Shown here piece after piece: positions 1 through 11,100 of a stretch of 64,000 nt of DNA (position 1 is the stretch's first letter; each line of letters starts with the position of its first letter). Below the pieces are notes generated by a model. The model saw nothing but the letters and a program-made list of their open reading frames with translations. It was not told the DNA's origin and searched no databases. The translations under genes were made by a program, and so were the position numbers. Source of the stretch: Siphonodentalium dalli (taxonomy: Eukaryota; Mollusca; Scaphopoda; Gadilida; Siphonodentaliidae); the NCBI GenBank assembly GCA_032622095.1, contig CP136062.1:132387282-132451281 (forward strand), written 5' to 3'.

Positions 1-4
1 GTTC

Positions 5-669
5 TCAACAAGGAGTCTCCAGATGCTCCAGGAAGAGAGGGGATCGCTGTGGGTCGAGAGTAGACGGTGTAACTGTGTCCTCGGAGACTGATGTTATCCA
101 TTCATCAGAGTAATGGTCACGCACAGCTGTTTTGACGATACTTTTCCAACAGGGTTTAGTCGGAAAACATCCTTCCTTGAGAAAATTGCTCAAGTACGAC
201 TCGAGATTGTACAATTGAATGATGTCAGTGATGTCAGCAGCAAAGCCTGTTGCTGCCAACTTGCTGGGATATTGAACAGTTGTAGTTGATATATTTTGTA
301 CAGGAATATTTTGAGAGGAGTGTCGTGTGTCGTGGGTAAATGAATGAGGTCTCCCAGAAATAAAAGTTTCCGAACATGTAGCTGGTGTTTTACAGGTAGA
401 AGTCCAAGAAGTCCGTTAGATAGGTTTGTGCTTGCTCTGCGAGGAAGATTTTGCATGTGTTTCGAGCAGGTTCGGAAAGATTTTTCGATAGTATACATTG
501 CTTCTTTGCTCGGTGTGTTGAGAAGTTCTGCACCATATAAAGCTTTTGGTAGAACGATGCTCTGAAGAAGATTTGACATCGTGAGTGGGCTGCATTTATT
601 AAATAATTGAAGTAACATCGTGTAGCCACTGTGATTAATACATACCTGCCTAAGTAGATACCCAAACAC
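5..669 (-). pseudogene. non-LTR retrotransposon reverse-transcriptase 3' fragment, frameshifted
   Basis: Read on the minus strand, 669-190 gives a stretch typical of the region just after the reverse-transcriptase core of LINE polyproteins (IVLPKALYGAELLNTPSKEA, later LLGLLPVKHQLHVRKLLFLG). A frameshift near 250 moves the frame, which continues as ADITDIIQLYNLESYLSNFL and KPCWKSIVKTAVRDHYSDEW down to position 5 and probably past the left edge. Catalytic motifs such as YADD are not present in this piece. The family looks like the LINEs common in marine invertebrates; I cannot name the clade. It is a dead fragment. Confidence 0.6.
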
Positions 670-1389
670 TAGTAAACATTACTAAACAACAGTATACCTA
701 CCTTCAGTACCTTGTTTGGGCTAATCGTGCCCGGGATATACACAAGGGAGGAACTATATTTCATCGATGAAGGTTTTGCAAGCAAGCGTTGTTTATGCGG
801 TGCGGAACTCCCGTAAACATCGATATATTAGCGCACCACTAATATAAATTATATTTTAGTTTGTTTGCAGGCTCAAAACTGAATTAATTTATACACATTT
901 ACAACTATTTGATCGCCGTAACAGGAACGCATTGTACGACCAAAACATCGTTTGTGATCGCATGTATATCAACGTTTCCGGGACGCGTAATAAACACTTG
1001 TTTTGCAGATATAGTGACCAGTGTATTCAATCTCGTACTTAGGGTAATGCTGGTCGCGGTTAACCGGTTATGGTTAGGTTAATGCCTGTGGTTAACCGGT
1101 TAGGAAAAAACCCCAACCGTCCCAGCACTACATATTTGGTGTCGTTAATTCACATGATTAAATTACTTGCATCTTTGAGAAGAATTGGAGAAGTCGGCTT
1201 TTACCGATAACCTCATCAAAACATCATCATCATGTCCTCAATTAATTAGTCAATACCCTCAAATCTCTAAAAATAGATATCGAGATAAAGATTGTTGGCA
1301 GTTTCAAAATTGGCCATGGAAATAAGCAATGCCGTGGGAATCCCGTAGCAACATGTGGAACCTAAAATGCCACAGCATTAAATTTACCT
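670..1389. other. no gene seen; short palindromic stretch near 1050-1110
   Basis: I see no open frame or known repeat here. A local repeat of GGTTAACCGGTTA occurs twice (near 1057 and 1094) in a partly palindromic context. The rest is unremarkable AT-rich DNA flanking the hAT-like element. Confidence 0.5.
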
Positions 1390-1426
1390 CAATACCTATG
1401 GGAGGCCCTTTTCACATTTATTATTT

Positions 1427-1517
1427 ATTTGCGCTTAAGCGCAAATAACCTCTATCATTTGCGCTTAAGCGCAAATATTTGCGCTTAAGCGTAAATCATT
1501 TGCGCTTAAGCGCAAAT
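1427..1517. repeat. left subterminal array: four copies of a 20-bp palindrome
   Basis: Copies of ATTTGCGCTTAAGCGCAAAT lie at 1427, 1457, 1477 (one substitution, GTAAAT) and 1498. Each is a perfect or near-perfect palindrome. Spacing is 1-10 bases. By analogy with subterminal repeats of hAT and related transposons these could be transposase-binding sites; that is inference. Confidence 0.9.
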
Positions 1518-2238
1518 ACAAATTAATATTCATTGATTCCCCCCTGAATTAATTTTAAATGGCACAGGCCTAAACACATCACTCAAGTCTATATAGGCAG
1601 GCCTTAAAATTCCCCCCAACTCACGGCGTTTACCGATGTCCCCAAATTATAGAAATGTCCCCAAATTAGGAGGCACATTTGACAAAATGTCACCGCAAAA
1701 TCGAAGAAAGTTTGCCGCAAAAAAAAAAAAAATTCTTAAAATATAATATGCTGTCGGAGCAACGCACCATAAACAATGCGTGAAACCGAAAGCGGAAGTT
1801 TTAATTTTACTCTTTCTGGACTTCTGACCTATGACCTCTTGGGCCCGACGAGGTTTTCAGATTGTACTTTTTTCTGTTTCTTTGTTTCCCCTCGCGTCTT
1901 GGTGGGGCACAATAACGTAGAATAAAGAATACATGGAACGGATCGTGCAGGTTTCTGAACCGAAAGTAAAATATAGGTCGCAAACTGCACGATTCGGCCG
2001 GTAGCGTTTTTTTAAAACCTAGAATAACACACGAAGTGTTTAAACTAAACCCGTAAACATTGATCTTTGTACCGGTATATGGTAATAAAATTCCGAATAG
2101 TAATTCAAGAGGAATAACTCTATCTTAAAGTCCAAAGATCGAGATTGGTTCCATATCATGTCCCTTCATTAACTCTTCTATTAATCAAGGGTAAATTAAT
2201 ATAAATAGTTTTAAAACCGCCCGTTTCGAAATTTCGAT

Positions 2239-5200
2239 ATGAGTGCGCGCGGTAGGCCCAGAACTACAGGTAAATCTCACAACAAAGAGAGTATAACATA
2301 CAGTTCTAAAAGAAAAAAGCAAGATGATGATGGTAGTCAAAAAATAATTTCATTTTTAAAAGTGGCACAACATGTTGAAAATGAAAGTCAACTTGAAACC
2401 AGCTGCAATGCTGACGTTCTCACTGAACCAGAAGTAGTCACAGAGGACTTGGACCAAACTCCAAAGGTTCCTTCTACTCCATTAGTCCAAGTCTTCTCGT
2501 ACTAAAACTAGCTAAGATTTTGGGATGGAGATGCTAGTGTTTAGTCCGAGTTCCAGGCCCATGCATTTCTATGACACGAGTTACGCCCAGGATCTGTGGC
2601 GGGAATCTGTGGTGTATTTTACTCGATTTACCTAACAAAGCAATACATGATGCTATATACATCGGAAAGAGTGACATCTTATGGTCATAATGGTGTATAA
2701 TAATCTAACTTTAATGTTAAATTACACATAGAATATTCCGGTTGATTGCCACAAACATCGTTGTTTTTTCTGTTTGTTAACTTAACTGAAAGCCGAACTC
2801 AGGTTCCGAAGAACTTCGGCATTGTCCGGTGTTTGTTTTGGCCGAGACGAATTTCGATACAAACAAAATGGCGGCCCCCATGATATTCTAATGGTCATTG
2901 TGTTTACACTGTTTACACTGTTAAACTGTGAGATGGTTATAATTCCCGTAATTTATTTATATCTTCAATATGTATTTAATCTATGTATTTATTGTCACGT
3001 ATAATTACGATTACAATGGAGAATTCATCGTGCGTGGTTGATTGAAAATCTACGGAATATTTTCACCGGAAAATGCCGAACGCAGTTCGCAAGGTCAACT
3101 GAGTTCGTATACTTTAAATAATATGTAAACACTGCTGCAAAAGTTTCTTTTCACATTAAATTACCGCTTTCAATTCACAACCGATGTGGGTTTCAGATCA
3201 AATAGCATGTCTTCTGCGGAAACTATCCGTTTATTGTAGCAATTGTGATATTTTATTTCATATAATTGTGGTTTTATTTGAGCGGGTCACTAACGCTTAC
3301 GTCGTGTCATAGAAATGCATGGGCCTGGAACTCGGACTAAACACTAGCATCTCCATCCCAAAATCTTAGCTAGTTTTAGTACGAGAAGACTTGGACTACT
3401 ACTCCATCTGCTTCTACTACCTCTTCTGACTCAGAAAAAACATCTCAGGTTCCTTCCACTTCTGAAACTAAGGCTTCTTCTGTTGGCCTGAGACAGCGAG
3501 ATATTAAAGCTATATTAGAACAATACCCTACATTTGTCTATTCCAAGGATGGCTTTTTATGTCTTATTTGTTCAAAATATTGTACAGCCGCAGACAGAAA
3601 TCATCCGCAGAATGTTGCTTTCACTGTAACAGGATCAGACCTTGGATGCCACCCTAAAGCGAGACTTGAAGACCACCTAAAGTCAGCTATTCACAAACGT
3701 TGCAAAGAAAATGAAACCACTGCTCTTCGGTTAATCCATCAAGGGGGTTTGGCTGGTGTTTTTGACAAATCACATATTGACGTTGTCACAAACAATCATC
3801 AGTATTTATCACACCTAATAAAAACACTGGACTATCATGTACACCATTACATTGCAAAATCCCAAATAGCAGACTATGTAAAGTTTCTTGTTGACTTACA
3901 AGAACCAACCACAACACATTTCTTCTCCAGAAATAAAGGATATGGGCAGTACATTTCTGGTCCATCAGTCGAAGAACTATTGACTGCCTATAATAAATTC
4001 TGCATTCACAAAACACGTGAATCAATGGAGCGTGGAAAACATTTTACTTTCTATTGTGATGATTCAGAAGCATATAATGATCATGACGAGATGATCGGCT
4101 TTCTGTCATGGGTGGACCCAAGCAAGATATTAGGAACGTTTGTACCCCATGTTTTCCTTAACATTAAATCTGTTACTAATCATGATAGTGATGACCATGT
4201 CATTGATGCACATTCTTACTTTGATGCACCCAGTCTTTATGCTGCAATGAAGGAGGTTATTGCCGGTGAGGAGTTTGCAATGGAGAACATACGCTTCATG
4301 TGTTTTGACGGTACAAATACAATGTCTGGAAAAACAGGTGGTGTTCAGGCATTGTGGCGCAATGATTTTCCAAAAGCCATCTACATCAATTGCCGTAATC
4401 ACCGTTTAGCTTTAGTTTTTGTTCATTTGAAAAAAGCATATCCATTAATGAGTAGCTACGATGAACTTCTATATGACATATATGAAGCTATCGATGCAAG
4501 TAAGGTTGCTAAAACAGTTTTCAACCAAATTCAATCTATAAACGGAGAGAAACATTTCAAATGTTGACGGCATGTTTGACGCGGTGGTTGTCACATTTCA
4601 AAGCTTCGAAGAGAGTTTGCGACAGGTATGAAGATTTATTGGTAACATTTGCAAATATGTTTCAAAGGAAAGACGACACCAAGTATCTCGGCATTAACCA
4701 GCGTCTGACTGATCCGGAAAATGTGTGTACTCTTTTATTGATGACGGACATCCTACATCACACAAACATTCTCTCCACTATGCTACAGGCTACGACTGCC
4801 AACATCCCACAAGTTGTTGAGTATGTGAATGTGTTGAATGGTTATTTGAAGGGTCTACCAAATATGTCTCAGGGTCATTATTCTAAAGTGGATACCTACA
4901 TCCAAAAATCTAAATCATACCGCTCTGAGAGCTCAGGTTATGTTCGCGGAACCAGAAGTGGAGTGAGGGTAGTAGAATTTGACAGAGTAAAATATGAGAC
5001 TGACTTCGTCTTACCATTTTGTCAATCACTGATCAATGAGCTCAATGCTGCATTCTATGATGATCAAAGTACCATTGTCACTAGGTTGTTGGAATTATTC
5101 ATCAAACCGATAAACCATGCTCATGAACTTGACAACGAACTGATAGAGATGCACCTGAGCAGACTTCTTGAGTTTTAAGACTTACAGCCTAAGACTGATG

Positions 5201-5752
5201 GTGTAAGCGGCACTGACTGAGGCTGAGCAAATTATTTTTCTTGGTGAATTAGTAAAGGAATACAATATGTTATACACTCATATCCAACTTATGAAACAAA
5301 AATGGGATTGTGAGAAGAGGGAGCAAATAAAAAATTTGCAGAAAAGATTAGACTTTAAGACAGCAGAGTCCCTTAAGAAATATGTGCCCCAGTATGAAAT
5401 AAATAAAATAGAGGAAAAGATTGACATGCTAAAAATAAAACGTACTACACCAGCAGATGTACTCGAAGTACTGTGTGAGGATAATTTGGCTGATACGGCT
5501 TACATGAACATGAGCTTTTTTCTTAATATATGTTGTGTTCTACCTATGATCTCTAATGCCATTTCCGAGAGAGGTTTCAGCCAAATGCAATTGTTACTGG
5601 GAAAACATCAGGGATCGACAAAAGATGAGACTCTTGATAAACTAATTAGAATACGCATGTTTCCACTCCCTTTGGACAACACATCCATCAATGAAATTAT
5701 AAATATATTTGACAAGGACTTCATCAAAAACAGACATATTAAGTTACATTAG
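2239..5752 (+). pseudogene. hAT-family transposase (KIAA1586/ZNF862-like), interrupted and frameshifted
   Basis: The frame begins at ATG 2239 (MSARGRPRTTGKSHNKES), a basic Ser/Thr-rich N-terminus. It is broken at 2482 by a 916-bp insertion and resumes in frame at 3408. A BED/TTF-like zinc-binding segment follows (FLCLICSKYC ... LEDHLKSAIHKRC), then the transposase core with CFDGTNTMSGKTGGVQ and INCRNHRLALVFVHL, matching the second catalytic Asp region and the C-x2-H motif of hAT enzymes. One-base frameshift at about 4561 and loss of frame around 5178-5215 follow. The C-terminal part keeps the hAT dimerisation signature (NAISERGFSQMQLLLGKH). The breaks make it non-functional. Domain assignment is from family knowledge; the exact subfamily is uncertain. 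Confidence 0.85.
2483..3398. mobile_element. 916-bp MULE-like element inserted in the transposase, 97-bp perfect TIRs
   Basis: Inverted ends open TAGTCCAAGTCTTCTCGTAC and match without visible difference for 97 bp (2483-2579 and 3302-3398). The target duplication is 9 bp, CTACTCCAT, at 2474-2482 and 3399-3407. Removing the element and one duplication restores the transposase frame across the site. A 9-bp duplication with long inverted ends points to a Mutator-like (MULE) origin. The interior has no transposase, so it is non-autonomous. Confidence 0.85.
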
Positions 5753-5765
5753 TTACAGTGAAACA

Positions 5766-6110
5766 TTAAAGGGTAATGAAGTCATTATGAACACTAAATT
5801 TGGGCATTTTAATTTTTATGATTTATCATTATGGGACGATCTCATATTATATCCAACAGAATGTATGCAACATATGGATAAATTTGTGCTATGGATGATT
5901 GCAAAATACACTCATACAGGTGCTCTTTGAAAAAATGGAAACAACAAGATAATTTTAATAAAAATGAGTTATTCTTAAAGCACATGAGTGTATATGGCAC
6001 TCATTCATTGCTCAATTTATTCATTTGTTGGCTGTATAAATCTTGTTGGGTATAATATGAGATGGTCCCATAAAATAAATGGCAATATTTAGTGTCCAGT
6101 ACCCCTTTAA
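5766..6110. mobile_element. 345-bp foldback MITE with TTAA target (piggyBac-like)
   Basis: TTAA at 5766-5769 and 6107-6110 bound inverted ends AGGGTA.../...TACCCCT. The arms share CACTAAAT, CATTTTA and the segment GGGACGATCTCATATTATA, which returns inverted at about 6047-6070. It lies only 13 bases past the transposase stop. A half copy of the same family abuts another MITE at 58475-58555. Confidence 0.7.
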
Positions 6111-6799
6111 AACATCAGTTTTGCCTAGTTTAGTAGTTACAGTAGTTACTAGTTATTAGTTCAAAATAAAGGAAATACTGATTATGTTGCTCAACACATG
6201 CAGTGTTAATGATAAACTTGATCTAAGTAATTGTGTAATGACTTTTAGATAAGATATAGTCAGTTTTGGCAACTGTAACTTAATATAATATTTCTGTTTG
6301 TTGATGAGCCTATTTGAACTTTCTGGATTTAAATTTTCATTAAATATTTTCACCCTTTTTATGACCTGTTTGTGTGTGTATATACTATTACTATATTGCT
6401 TCATTTGACCACAACATATCAACTTTCTAACTTTTTTTCAGGTTCACATTAAATTAAATTTTAATTGGCAATACCCATGATCAGTATGTTGGTGGACTGC
6501 TTGGAGAAATTTCAAGCACCATACATCTATAAAATGGCTTTCTTGATGTCAAATGATCCAATATTCCCAAGTGGTCAATAAATATCATATTGTAACTTAC
6601 AAAACTTGAAAATATAAGGGTAATATAACTTGCTGAATGCTTCAGAACCAACCAGATAGACCCCATTTTAGGCTTACTTTTAAAAATATTTCTCCCCGGG
6701 GGGAACCCCCGGACCCCCTATAGTCCGAAAGGGGGTACCCCCTCCCAAACCCACCCCGCGGTTTCCCTAAATGTCCCCAAATTAGGCTAATCTAAAGGC

Positions 6800-7180
6800 C
6801 TGATATAGGCCCACCATATGAGGGAAGCAATCCCCCAGTAACCCATAGATCCCTTTTATGACATGGAAATGGTATAGATCTGTGCAGGATATGTCTCATT
6901 TATAAAATATACTTGATCTCTGTGATGAGACACACATTCTTGGGGACAGGGATGCTGATAATATGAAAATAGGGTTTTTTCCCCCTATTTCAAGTCAATA
7001 AGTACACCATATGAAGGAAGCAAGCCCCCCGGTAACCCCTAATTCCCTTTTTATGGCCATGGAAATGGTATATATCTGTGCAGGAGATATCTCTTTAAAA
7101 AATATACTAGAGCTCTTGGAGTGAGACACCAATTCCTGGGACACCAGGGACAGAGATGCTGATATGCATATGGAAATCTA
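6800..7180 (+). repeat. degenerate ~200-bp tandem duplication inside the hAT-like element
   Basis: Two consecutive segments share CACCATATGA(G/A)GGAAGCAA, GGTAACCC, CATGGAAATGGTAT, ATCTGTGCAGGA and a GAGACAC...CCTGGGAC-type end. They are diverged by several indels. They lie just inside the right subterminal array. Confidence 0.7.
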
Positions 7181-7303
7181 TGTTTTTTCTTCAACTTCGA
7201 GTCTGTATGGGGCTATTACTATGGTCCCATTATAATATACTATGACTCAGTATGAGATGGACTCAATCATTCACAATCAGAGGGAAGGAAGGGAGTGTTA
7301 GGT

Positions 7304-7421
7304 ATTTGCGCTTAAGCGCAAATAAATTGATAGACACATATTTGCGCTTAAGCGCAAATGATTTGCGCTTAAGCGCAAATGATTTACGCTTAAGCGCAAA
7401 TATTTGCGCTTAAGCGCAAAT
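7304..7421. repeat. right subterminal array: five copies of the same 20-bp palindrome
   Basis: Copies start at 7304, 7340, 7361, 7382 (one substitution, ATTTACGC) and 7402, mirroring the left array. The outermost copy lies inside the 50-bp terminal inverted repeat on both sides. Confidence 0.9.
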
Positions 7422-7458
7422 AAATAATAAATGTGAAAAGGGCCTCCCATAAATACCT

Positions 7459-7969
7459 GGGACATTTTCCTAATTTCGAAGGCTGCCAATTTTCTAGTTC
7501 AGTTATGAACGTAGTGCGTATCGTTCTAAAAGCAGCACGAAGCAATCTGCGAAAGCGGTCATGTTCAGATGTTGACCTACCAATTTTCCGACAAGGAACT
7601 TTAGTCTTTAGGAAGTTCAAATTTCAATTTCAATTTTCAGGAGGCCGAACAAATTTCGCAATGTACCGTACTATCAAAGTATCATGTATGTTAGTTCCAG
7701 GGAAACCCTAAAGATTTACACTCTTTACACCAGTGTAAACACATTAAACACAAATATTCTATACCTTTTTTAAGATTGATTTAGTTTTACTCAAATTTGA
7801 TTGTTGTTTTTCTGTAAATGAAAATACATGGAATCGTTTGAGTTATTCCCCTTGGTTCGCAAGAGAGGCAGGTGCAAACTCCATACAGCGCCCTCTACGT
7901 TACACTGCGAAATATATCAGCGTAGCGATGAGAGATAACTCTGCCTGGAGTTTGAGGCAGGTGGGGGAG
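7459..7969. other. unassigned spacer between two transposons
   Basis: A short open frame in this interval shows no recognisable domain and part of its sequence comes from the adjacent hAT end. No gene is supported. Confidence 0.4.
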
Positions 7970-8509
7970 ATGGTCACTAAAAAGTGTACTCCGGCCCCGG
8001 CACCGACTCGGAGAAAATGTGTACTCGGAAGATATATGTTGCATATCTTTTCTACTTTATGAAAAAACAAATTTCTTTTGCTAAATTATATGCTACTATG
8101 CCAATTTATTCAATATCTGATAAAAAATTTACCGAAAAAATTACTAACATACTTTTTAATAGCATTTTTACTTCGATAACACACTAAAAAGTGTACTCCA
8201 AGAAAAAGTGTACCCGAGTTAAATCTTGAATTTCACGCTTCACTATCTACTTCACAAACATTAAATGTTGTACAATACTTTTAACAGGTTGTAGAAATAT
8301 GTTGGTGATATGAATTAATTATTTTATGCAGTGAAACATATTCAATTCTCACATTTGTCGTGGTGTAAAAAAATGTCATACTCCGACCCGACGCCGACTC
8401 AGGGGAAATTGTGTACTCGGAAGATATATTCTACGGGAAAAGTGTTACTTTAAAACATCATAACTACCGTCAGTGGTAGATTACATAAAGATAAATTTTA
8501 GGGATTACT

Positions 8510-8790
8510 CTATATAGTACTCCTAAGGAGAAAGCGTGTGGCCCTGAAAAGGGCCTTTTTAATCTTGGTTTAGACTTTCATCTTCTTCATCTGAAATGAG
8601 AAACTGGAACACGATTAATAGCTCCACCTGAAATTAAACGTGAAATTAACATTGTTTTAATAATATATATATACAGGCTTATCATTTATAATGACATGAT
8701 CATATTCTTACTGATGTCTTGCTCGTTTTCCGATATTTTATACCAAGGATGTCCACGTTCAGCGCGGGTCACTAATGGTGACTCGATCCG
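8510..8790 (-). repeat. left copy of an inverted segment carrying a histone-type stem-loop
   Basis: On the minus strand this segment matches 15120-15395 read on the plus strand. Both run from a CACCATTA-TAGTGACC-type palindrome, through ATCGGAAAACGAG and TAATTTCAGGTG, to a histone-like 3' stem-loop followed by a CTTTCTCCT element. Confidence 0.6.
8540..8555 (-). terminator. histone-type 3' stem-loop
   Basis: The minus strand reads AAAAA-GGCCCTTTTCAGGGCC-ACAC, a six-pair stem with a TTTC loop. It fits the replication-dependent histone mRNA 3' hairpin consensus GGYYCTTTTCAGRGCC bound by SLBP. A purine/pyrimidine element GCTTTCTCC follows at a histone-downstream-element-like distance. No histone coding sequence is recognisable upstream. 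Confidence 0.55.
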
Positions 8791-8843
8791 AGGTGAGTTG
8801 GGCATCAGTAGAATTACACTAGTCTGTGACTACTTAATAAATA

Positions 8844-8980
8844 GAGCATGGCTTGGAGTGAAATACGCCGATATAGTGCATAGTGCATGCATGAGGTTGT
8901 GTAGTTCACGACGCGAAGCGGAGTGAACTACACAACCGCACTATGCACTATATCGGCGTATTTCACGACAAGTCATGCTC
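8844..8980. repeat. 137-bp hairpin (inverted repeat with short loop)
   Basis: The left arm starts GAGCATGGCTTGGAGTGAAA and the right arm ends in the complement GACAAGTCATGCTC. The inner arms GGTTGTGTAGTTCAC and GTGAACTACACAACC enclose a loop of about a dozen bases. The left arm has an 8-base interruption. It contains ACGCCGATATAGTGCATA, which resembles the GGCGTA array at 19285-19498. Confidence 0.8.
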
Positions 8981-10967
8981 TAATTATTATATTGTATCGA
9001 ACAAATGCAGAAATTACAAACCTCATTATAATTTACTGAATGTAAGTCTCTCTAAACCTCATTATAATTTACCTTTCTAATTTTGATTTAGCAGTAGGAA
9101 ACTACTATTTTCAACTTTTACTAAGTTCAGACAATTGATGTTCGCCTTACTGAAGCTTTAATTTGGATCAGCGGCGAAATAACAAGTAGTATCAGAACAA
9201 AGTTTGATGTAGTGTTCGTTACTATTTTTAGTAGTCAAAACTACATATGCATAGTGCACGATGGGAGAGACTTGAAGGCGTAGTATACAACTACGACTAA
9301 TAGAGTCGAGTAGCCAACCAATCGGAAAGCTTAATTTCAATAACAAAGTCACGTGAGATACAATATACGTCAATAGAACCATGCAGTCTCATGTGTAGGA
9401 TTCATCATGTCATTATACCATGCATCATAGCGGCGGTGTGATTATGACATCACGACAAATGTGAGAACTGATTATGTTTCACTGAATAAAATAATTAGTT
9501 CATATCACCAATATATTTCTACAACCTGTTAAAAGTATTGTTTGAATGAAGTTAACATTGGTATAACTTCGCTATTATATCATATATCTTCCGAGTACAC
9601 AATTTCCCCCGAGACGGCGTCGGGCCGGAGTATGACATTTTTGACACCACGACAAATGTGAGAATTAAATATGTTTCACTGCATAAAATAATTAATTCAT
9701 ATCACCAATATATTTCTACAACCTGTTAAAAGTATTGTACAACATTTAATGTTTGTGAAGTGGATAGTGAAGCGTGAAATTCAAGATTTAACTCGGGTAC
9801 ACTTTTTCTTGGAGTACACTTTTTAGTGTGTTTTCGAAGTAAAAATGCTATTAAAAAGTATGTTAGTAATTTTTTCGGTAAATTTTTTATCACATATTGA
9901 ATAAATTGGCATAGTAGCATATAATTTAGCAAAAGAAATTTGTTTTTCCATAAAGTAGAAAAGATATGCAACATATATCTTCCGAGTACACATTTTCTCC
10001 GAGTCGGATCCGGGGCCGGAGTACACTTTTTAGTGACCATCGGTGGGGGAGACACTAATAGTTGTAGTCCTAGTCCGAGCCCGAGACCGAGTCCAGTAAA
10101 ATGTGTAGTTGGGATTTTCAATTTCGTTTATTGTCGTTAATATAATTCCAATAATGATGAATTTTGGTTTGTGGTAAGTTATGCCAATCACAAATAAAAA
10201 AAACTAAAAAGATAATTTGTAAGTCTTATATTTCAACTTTTATCGACATTATTCGTTCTCCAGCACACTAAAAGTTGTAGTTGGAATCAGCCGAGCCAGC
10301 CGCCGAGTAGCTAATTAGCTGTTAATTGCTAATGTTAGGAATATGTTGGCGGCTGAAATCAATGGATTTATGAGTGAAGACAAGAGTGTTTGCAACTTAT
10401 AGTGAAATATAATCAAAGTACTGTTTATAGAGTTACTTGTTGTTGCAAGTGTGATCATATCACGCACAGGAATGTGGGTTTTTTTTTTAAGATGTCGCAG
10501 CTTTAGATTCGATAGTCCTTTCACTCAACCACCTGCAAGAGTTTTACGTTCTGGAAATGAAAAGAGGCTTCTGTGATGTCGGCGACTTTCAAATAAGAAC
10601 AGAGTTTCGTCACCATCTCCGAGATTGATTCTGAGACCGTCGTACTCCCGAAAGATGTCCAACATCGACTAAGACAATCACACCGTGACAAAATAACAAA
10701 CAACGAGGAATTATGCAGCGACATAATAAATGTTCTACTCAATGCAGATCATAAAAGAACAGTTCGAAGATATCGGCAAAAGAAAGCGACGGCCATGTGG
10801 TATATTCTCTTTAGTGTTTTTGGTAGAATGTTGTACAACCCGGAAAACTGGTAACACTTCTTTTATAAATGTTAAATTACGCCAACACCTTTCAGATTGT
10901 TTGGTTGGAACAGAAATGCTTCTCCGCATTTCCTTCAAGGAAGAAGCAAATGAAACTCAATAAGAAG

Positions 10968-11100
10968 CATGTATTAACGTATGAATTGGAACTAGATTGT
11001 GATAAATGCCGTTTGCCAAATTTCTTTGATGACATGGTCGAATGCTCTAAGGAGCTAGATTGTGAGACATGGGTGGGCATTTTTCAAAAAAAGTGGCTTA
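10968..11100 (+). pseudogene. possible PHD-finger-like coding remnant
   Basis: The frame reads CDKCRLPNFFDDMVECSKEL then DCETWVGIF. The spacing C-x2-C ... DMVEC ... C-x-x-W resembles the first two thirds of a PHD finger such as those ending some transposon proteins. The expected His/Cys after Trp are missing. A related stretch (MGIFQKMWPIWVF) lies inverted at about 14950-15000. I cannot name the family. Confidence 0.3.

Larger units (their letters stand above)
1398..7450. mobile_element. 6.05-kb hAT-like DNA transposon with palindrome-array ends
   Basis: The ends are perfect inverted repeats of 50 bp opening ATGGGAGGCCCTTTTCACAT. They are flanked by CAATACCT at 1390-1397 and AAATACCT at 7451-7458, a 7/8 match fitting the 8-bp target duplication of hAT elements. 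Just inside both ends sit arrays of the 20-bp palindrome ATTTGCGCTTAAGCGCAAAT. The interior carries a decayed transposase (2239-5752), a TTAA-type MITE (5766-6110) and a degenerate duplication (6800-7180). The element is dead: its transposase has frameshifts and an inserted element. Confidence 0.85.
7970..10040. mobile_element. 2.07-kb long-inverted-repeat element (arms ~460 bp)
   Basis: The ends read ATGGTCACTAAAAAGTGTAC and its complement. The arms 7970-8430 and 9580-10040 match over about 460 bp. A 10-bp direct repeat GGTGGGGGAG lies at 7960-7969 and 10042-10051, one base off on the right, fitting a MULE-style 9-11 bp target duplication. Each arm carries repeats of a composite motif CACTAAAAAGTGTACTCC followed by a CG-rich stretch and GTGTACTCGGAAGATATAT. 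The 1.15-kb centre has no transposase but holds a strong hairpin at 8844-8980 and a segment shared with 15120-15395. Confidence 0.7.

Noticed and set aside
1427-1517. Palindromic repeats with short spacers resembling a CRISPR array
   Set aside because: The DNA is eukaryotic, spacers are only 1-10 bases, and the mirrored array at the other end shows these are transposon subterminal repeats.
7433-7711. 92-residue open frame overlapping the hAT right end
   Set aside because: Its start lies in the terminal inverted repeat and the remainder has no recognisable features.
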